Positions 61,336 through 64,000 of a stretch of 64,000 nt of DNA are shown piece after piece. The stretch is from Ascidiaceihabitans donghaensis. Lineage in GTDB: Bacteria; Pseudomonadota; Alphaproteobacteria; Rhodobacterales; Rhodobacteraceae. A program made the position numbers and the translations under genes. The DNA is taken from NCBI RefSeq assembly GCF_900302465.1, contig NZ_OMOR01000001.1:434001-498000 (forward strand), in the 5' to 3' direction. The notes under the pieces are model-generated. The model was given only the letters and a program-made list of their open reading frames with translations, was not told the DNA's origin and ran no database searches. Each line of letters opens with the position of its first letter. Position 1 is the stretch's first letter.

Positions 61336-61351
61336 GTCAGGATATCCTGAC
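61336..61351. other. 16-bp perfect palindrome
   Basis: GTCAGGATATCCTGAC, between the convergent NUDIX and pyrF genes. No spacer and no T-run, so it looks like a protein-binding site more than a terminator, though it has no promoter to serve. Confidence 0.5.
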
Positions 61352-61399
61352 CCAAACAAGATACGGTGGCGTGTGGTGCAAATCACACAGACTATAGTA

Positions 61400-62089
61400 T
61401 TACTTCAAGCTGTCGATGATGGCCCGTGCCGCGGTGGCCGGGTTGTCCGCCTGCCAAACGGGTCGCCCCACAACGATGTGGTTTGCACCGTCTTTTATGG
61501 CTTGCTCGGGTGTTGCGACACGTTTTTGATCCCCAAGGGCGGCACCCGCCGGACGGACGCCAGGGGTCACGATCAGCTTGCCCTTTGCCTCGGGCAACGC
61601 GCGGATCAAAGCCGCTTCCTGTGGGGACGCAATAACACCGTCTGCCCCTGCCTCAAGGGCGCGCGCTGCGCGGGTTGTCACCAGATCGGGGATGTCTCCG
61701 GGTTGGATCATACAGGCATCCAGATCATTGCGATCGAGCGACGTCAGAATTGTGACGCCCAGGATTTTCATATCTGAACCGGCGGCCCCTTCTTTGGCGG
61801 CTTTGACCACATGGGGGTCTCCGTGCACTGTCAGAAAATCCAGATCGAACTGTGCAAGTCCACGCACGGCGGTTTCGACTGTGGCCGAGATATCGAACAG
61901 TTTCATGTCCAAGAAGATGCGCTTGCCGTGTTCTTGTTTCAACTCATGGGCCAAGGCCAGCCCGCCGCCTGTCAGCATGCCAAGACCGATCTTGTAAAAG
62001 CTGACGGCATCACCGATTTTTGCCGCCAGTTCCAAGCCTGCATGGGCATTGGGCACATCAAGTGCCACGATTAGTCTATCATCTGCCAT
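61400..62089 (-). CDS. pyrF: Orotidine 5'-phosphate decarboxylase
   Basis: A 229-residue enzyme making UMP, the last step of de novo pyrimidine synthesis. ALDVPNAHAGLELAAKIG near 9, FLDMKLFDISATV near 59-71 with catalytic Asp-Lys-Asp, LTVHGDPHVV near 86, and TPGVRPAGAALGDQKRVATPEQAI near 180 are the family motifs. Length is normal. It stands alone, convergent to the NUDIX gene. Confidence 0.97.
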   Translation of the reverse strand: MADDRLIVALDVPNAHAGLELAAKIGDAVSFYKIGLGMLTGGGLALAHELKQEHGKRIFLDMKLFDISATVETAVRGLAQFDLDFLTVHGDPHVVKAAKEGAAGSDMKILGVTILTSLDRNDLDACMIQPGDIPDLVTTRAARALEAGADGVIASPQEAALIRALPEAKGKLIVTPGVRPAGAALGDQKRVATPEQAIKDGANHIVVGRPVWQADNPATAARAIIDSLK

Positions 62090-62171
62090 ATGCGTGTCCC
62101 TTCAATTTATGCTTTGGCGGGTGCTACCGGATGGGCGGGGCCAAGTCCATGTCTGGCCGTGGTTCGCGCAT

Positions 62172-62203
62172 AAAAAGGCCCGGTACACCAAAGGTGACCG
62201 GGC
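62172..62203 (-). terminator. Intrinsic terminator of the 102-residue gene
   Basis: On the minus strand GCCCGGT-CACC pairs with GGTG-(T)-ACCGGGC, followed by CTTTTTA. It lies about 106 bases past the stop of the 102-residue gene and upstream of pyrF. Confidence 0.8.
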
Positions 62204-62308
62204 AGGTATCAGAGACGTTGCAGGCAGGCAGCTTGTCTCTGGAGGCAGGCCCGTTGATGCGCGAGGACAGATCGCGCGTTGGCAGGGGCCTGCGGACGAG
62301 AATTCGGG

Positions 62309-62617
62309 TTAGGCCGCAAGTTGGCGCAGCATTGCGATTGCGTCAAAGGCCGGCTTTGGCACGGTGCGTCCTGCGCGTTGTGGTGCGATTGGGCCCGCAA
62401 TGCGGTGGGATGCCAGGCCGGGTTTGCCCGCATATCTGCGCAGCGCGTGTGTGGTCAGGCCAGCGGCGGCGTCTTCAAAGCTCATGTCGATGGGGGCGTC
62501 GATGGCGCATGCGATTTTGCGCGATGCTGTGCCGTCGGAAACTGTAGCCAATGCCTCGAAGCTTTGGTTGGCTGCGTTGTAGAAAACGTTGCTCAGTTCA
62601 ACTTTTGCCGTGATCAT
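62309..62617 (-). CDS. Small conserved-looking orphan protein (102 residues)
   Basis: A soluble 102-residue protein starting MITAKVELSNVFYNAANQSF. It has a beta-rich N-terminal half (LATVSDGTASRKIACAIDAP) and a helical middle (FEDAAAGLTTHALRRYAGK), with basic C-terminal residues. It carries its own terminator and a divergent upstream region shared with clpB. No known domain was recognised and function is unknown. Confidence 0.68.
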   Translation of the reverse strand: MITAKVELSNVFYNAANQSFEALATVSDGTASRKIACAIDAPIDMSFEDAAAGLTTHALRRYAGKPGLASHRIAGPIAPQRAGRTVPKPAFDAIAMLRQLAA

Positions 62618-62872
62618 CTTTTACACCTGTATCTTGTTTGCTCTTCGTTAACTAACAATAGATGTGGGGATTTTGTTCCGTCTGTGTAGGGGGAATTTAG
62701 TGAACTTTTTGTGAATCGCCGTGTGATTCCATATTATTAAGGGAATTTTAACCATTTTCAGCCCCTTGAATTGCGCAGCTTTTTGCCCAAATCAAGCACG
62801 AGGCCCAACAATTCACGTGCTGCCTGGCGGGCGTGAAACATGACAACGGGCGCTTTAAAAAGGAGAATAGCC
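62618..62872. promoter_or_regulatory. Divergent upstream region of clpB and the 102-residue gene
   Basis: 255 bases without a gene. A heat-shock-type promoter for clpB is seen (separate entry), leaving an 80-base leader with AAGGAG before ATG. The left, AT-rich 120 bases probably hold the promoter of the minus-strand gene. Confidence 0.5.
62765..62792 (+). promoter_or_regulatory. RpoH (sigma-32)-type promoter of clpB
   Basis: CTTGAA (62765-62770), 14 bases, GCCCAAAT (62785-62792) matches the heat-shock consensus CTTGAA / CCCCAT-like. It precedes clpB by about 80 bases, and clpB is a classic RpoH target. Confidence 0.7.
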
Positions 62873-64000
62873 ATGGACTTAAGCAAGTTCACGGAGCGGT
62901 CGCGCGGTTTCATTCAAGCCGCCCAAACGATCGCCACACGCGACAGCCACCAACGTCTGGTGCCTGATCACATACTAAAAGCACTGATGGACGATGACCA
63001 AGGTCTGGCAAGCAATTTGATTGCCAGCGCCGGTGGTGATCCCAAAGCTGTTTTAACGGCTGTTGACGTCGGTTTGAACAAATTGCCCAAGGTGTCGGGT
63101 GACGCAGCGCAAGTCTATCTGGATCAAGCCACCAACAAGGTTTTGGCCGAAGCCGAGGCCATCGCCAAGAAAGCAGGCGACAGTTTCGTTCCTGTTGAGC
63201 GTATTTTGATGGCGCTTTGCATGGTGAAGTCAGGCGCAAAAACTGCTTTGGAAGCTGGCAAAGTAAACGCGCAGGCTTTGAACGCGGCCATCAATGACAT
63301 TCGCAAGGGCCGCACCGCGGACAGCGCCAGTGCCGAAGACGGGTATGATGCGTTGAAAAAATACGCTCAGGACCTGACGTCTCGCGCCGAGGAAGGCAAG
63401 ATTGACCCGATCATCGGCCGCGACGAGGAAATCCGCCGCGCAATGCAGGTCTTGTCGCGCCGCACCAAAAACAACCCTGTGTTGATCGGTGAGCCGGGCG
63501 TTGGTAAGACAGCGATCGCCGAAGGCATGGCCTTGCGCATCGTAAACGGCGATGTGCCGGAATCGTTGCGCAACAAACGCCTGTTGTCGTTGGACATGGG
63601 GGCGTTGATTGCGGGTGCGAAATACCGTGGCGAATTTGAAGAACGCCTTAAGGCGGTCTTGACCGAAGTCACCGAAGCTGCAGGCGAAATCGTCTTGTTC
63701 ATCGACGAAATGCACACGCTTGTGGGCGCAGGCAAAGCAGATGGCGCAATGGATGCGGCCAACCTGATCAAGCCTGCCTTGGCGCGGGGCGAATTGCACT
63801 GCATCGGGGCGACCACCTTGGATGAATACCGCAAATACGTCGAAAAAGATGCGGCGTTGGCACGACGTTTCCAGCCGGTTGTGATTGCAGAGCCGACGGT
63901 CGAGGACACGGTGTCCATCTTGCGTGGCATCAAGGAAAAATACGAATTGCACCACGGGGTGCGCATTTCCGACAGTGCTTTGGTGACGGCGGCCACGTTG
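62873..64000 (+). CDS. clpB: ClpB disaggregase, N-terminal part (runs off the right edge)
   Basis: The first 376 codons of the AAA+ disaggregase that rescues aggregated proteins with DnaK. ATG follows AAGGAG. The N-terminal Clp_N domain (1-145) starts [18 protein letters not shown]. The first ATPase domain has Walker [10 protein letters not shown] near 206-214 and Walker [12 protein letters not shown] near 274-284, then [20 protein letters not shown]. The middle coiled coil and second ATPase domain lie beyond the window. Heat-shock promoter upstream supports the call. Confidence 0.95.
   Translation, partial: MDLSKFTERSRGFIQAAQTIATRDSHQRLVPDHILKALMDDDQGLASNLIASAGGDPKAVLTAVDVGLNKLPKVSGDAAQVYLDQATNKVLAEAEAIAKKAGDSFVPVERILMALCMVKSGAKTALEAGKVNAQALNAAINDIRKGRTADSASAEDGYDALKKYAQDLTSRAEEGKIDPIIGRDEEIRRAMQVLSRRTKNNPVLIGEPGVGKTAIAEGMALRIVNGDVPESLRNKRLLSLDMGALIAGAKYRGEFEERLKAVLTEVTEAAGEIVLFIDEMHTLVGAGKADGAMDAANLIKPALARGELHCIGATTLDEYRKYVEKDAALARRFQPVVIAEPTVEDTVSILRGIKEKYELHHGVRISDSALVTAATL

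Overview
The window looks like part of the chromosome of a marine alphaproteobacterium of the Rhodobacteraceae (Roseobacter group). The basis is its gene content and style: heterotetrameric sarcosine oxidase beside a betaine-type ABC transporter, a DinB polymerase with an N-terminal zinc motif, an SbtA-type bicarbonate permease, TctABC and TauE proteins, many 4-base ATGA gene overlaps, and short GC-rich intergenic repeats. No genus is claimed. All assignments come from reading the sequence; no database search was possible.

Layout. 1-2901 (minus) holds the 5' part of sarcosine oxidase (soxB, soxD, partial soxA), divergent from a glycine-betaine/proline-type ABC transporter (3205-7231). Together they suggest uptake and demethylation of methylated glycines. 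7252-13080 (minus) carries housekeeping translation genes (rpsO, truB, rbfA) mixed with an RTX repeat protein, a DUF1643 protein and membrane proteins. 13172-16889 has dapB, a small secreted protein, a saccharopine dehydrogenase, a GST and a phosphatase. 17102-19864 is a large Mo/W formate dehydrogenase alpha subunit without partner subunits. 19944-22803 is an HscC-type Hsp70 with a degenerate membrane J-like protein. 22891-27012 has an M20 amidohydrolase, a WGR protein and a two-component pair. 27308-36919 is a branched-chain-amino-acid-type ABC transporter flanked by two CoA ligases, suggesting uptake and CoA activation of a carboxylic acid. 36985-38661 is an orphan iron-type permease behind a palindromic site.

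The main accessory piece is 38693-41833, a 3.14-kb IS1595-family transposon. It has 25-bp perfect terminal inverted repeats, an 8-bp target duplication (AAAATATC), a transposase and four passenger genes, and it has split a copy of a dispersed chromosomal repeat. A second mobile remnant is a 262-bp MITE-like element (50505-50766) whose two ends supply the TAG stop codons of both flanking convergent genes.

The right part holds yghU, an sbtA-like permease, a DMT exporter, a WYL regulator, tctABC with a divergent LysR gene, and tauE. It also holds a complex-II-like operon (iron-sulfur subunit, two membrane anchors, flavoprotein, a 97-residue unknown protein, two-subunit class I fumarase) whose flavoprotein lacks the covalent-FAD histidine. 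Next come a nitroreductase, rpmJ, tRNA-Val, an N-formylglutamate amidohydrolase, a THUMP methyltransferase, dinB, a NUDIX hydrolase, pyrF and the 5' part of clpB behind a heat-shock-type promoter. No CRISPR array, rRNA or prophage was seen.
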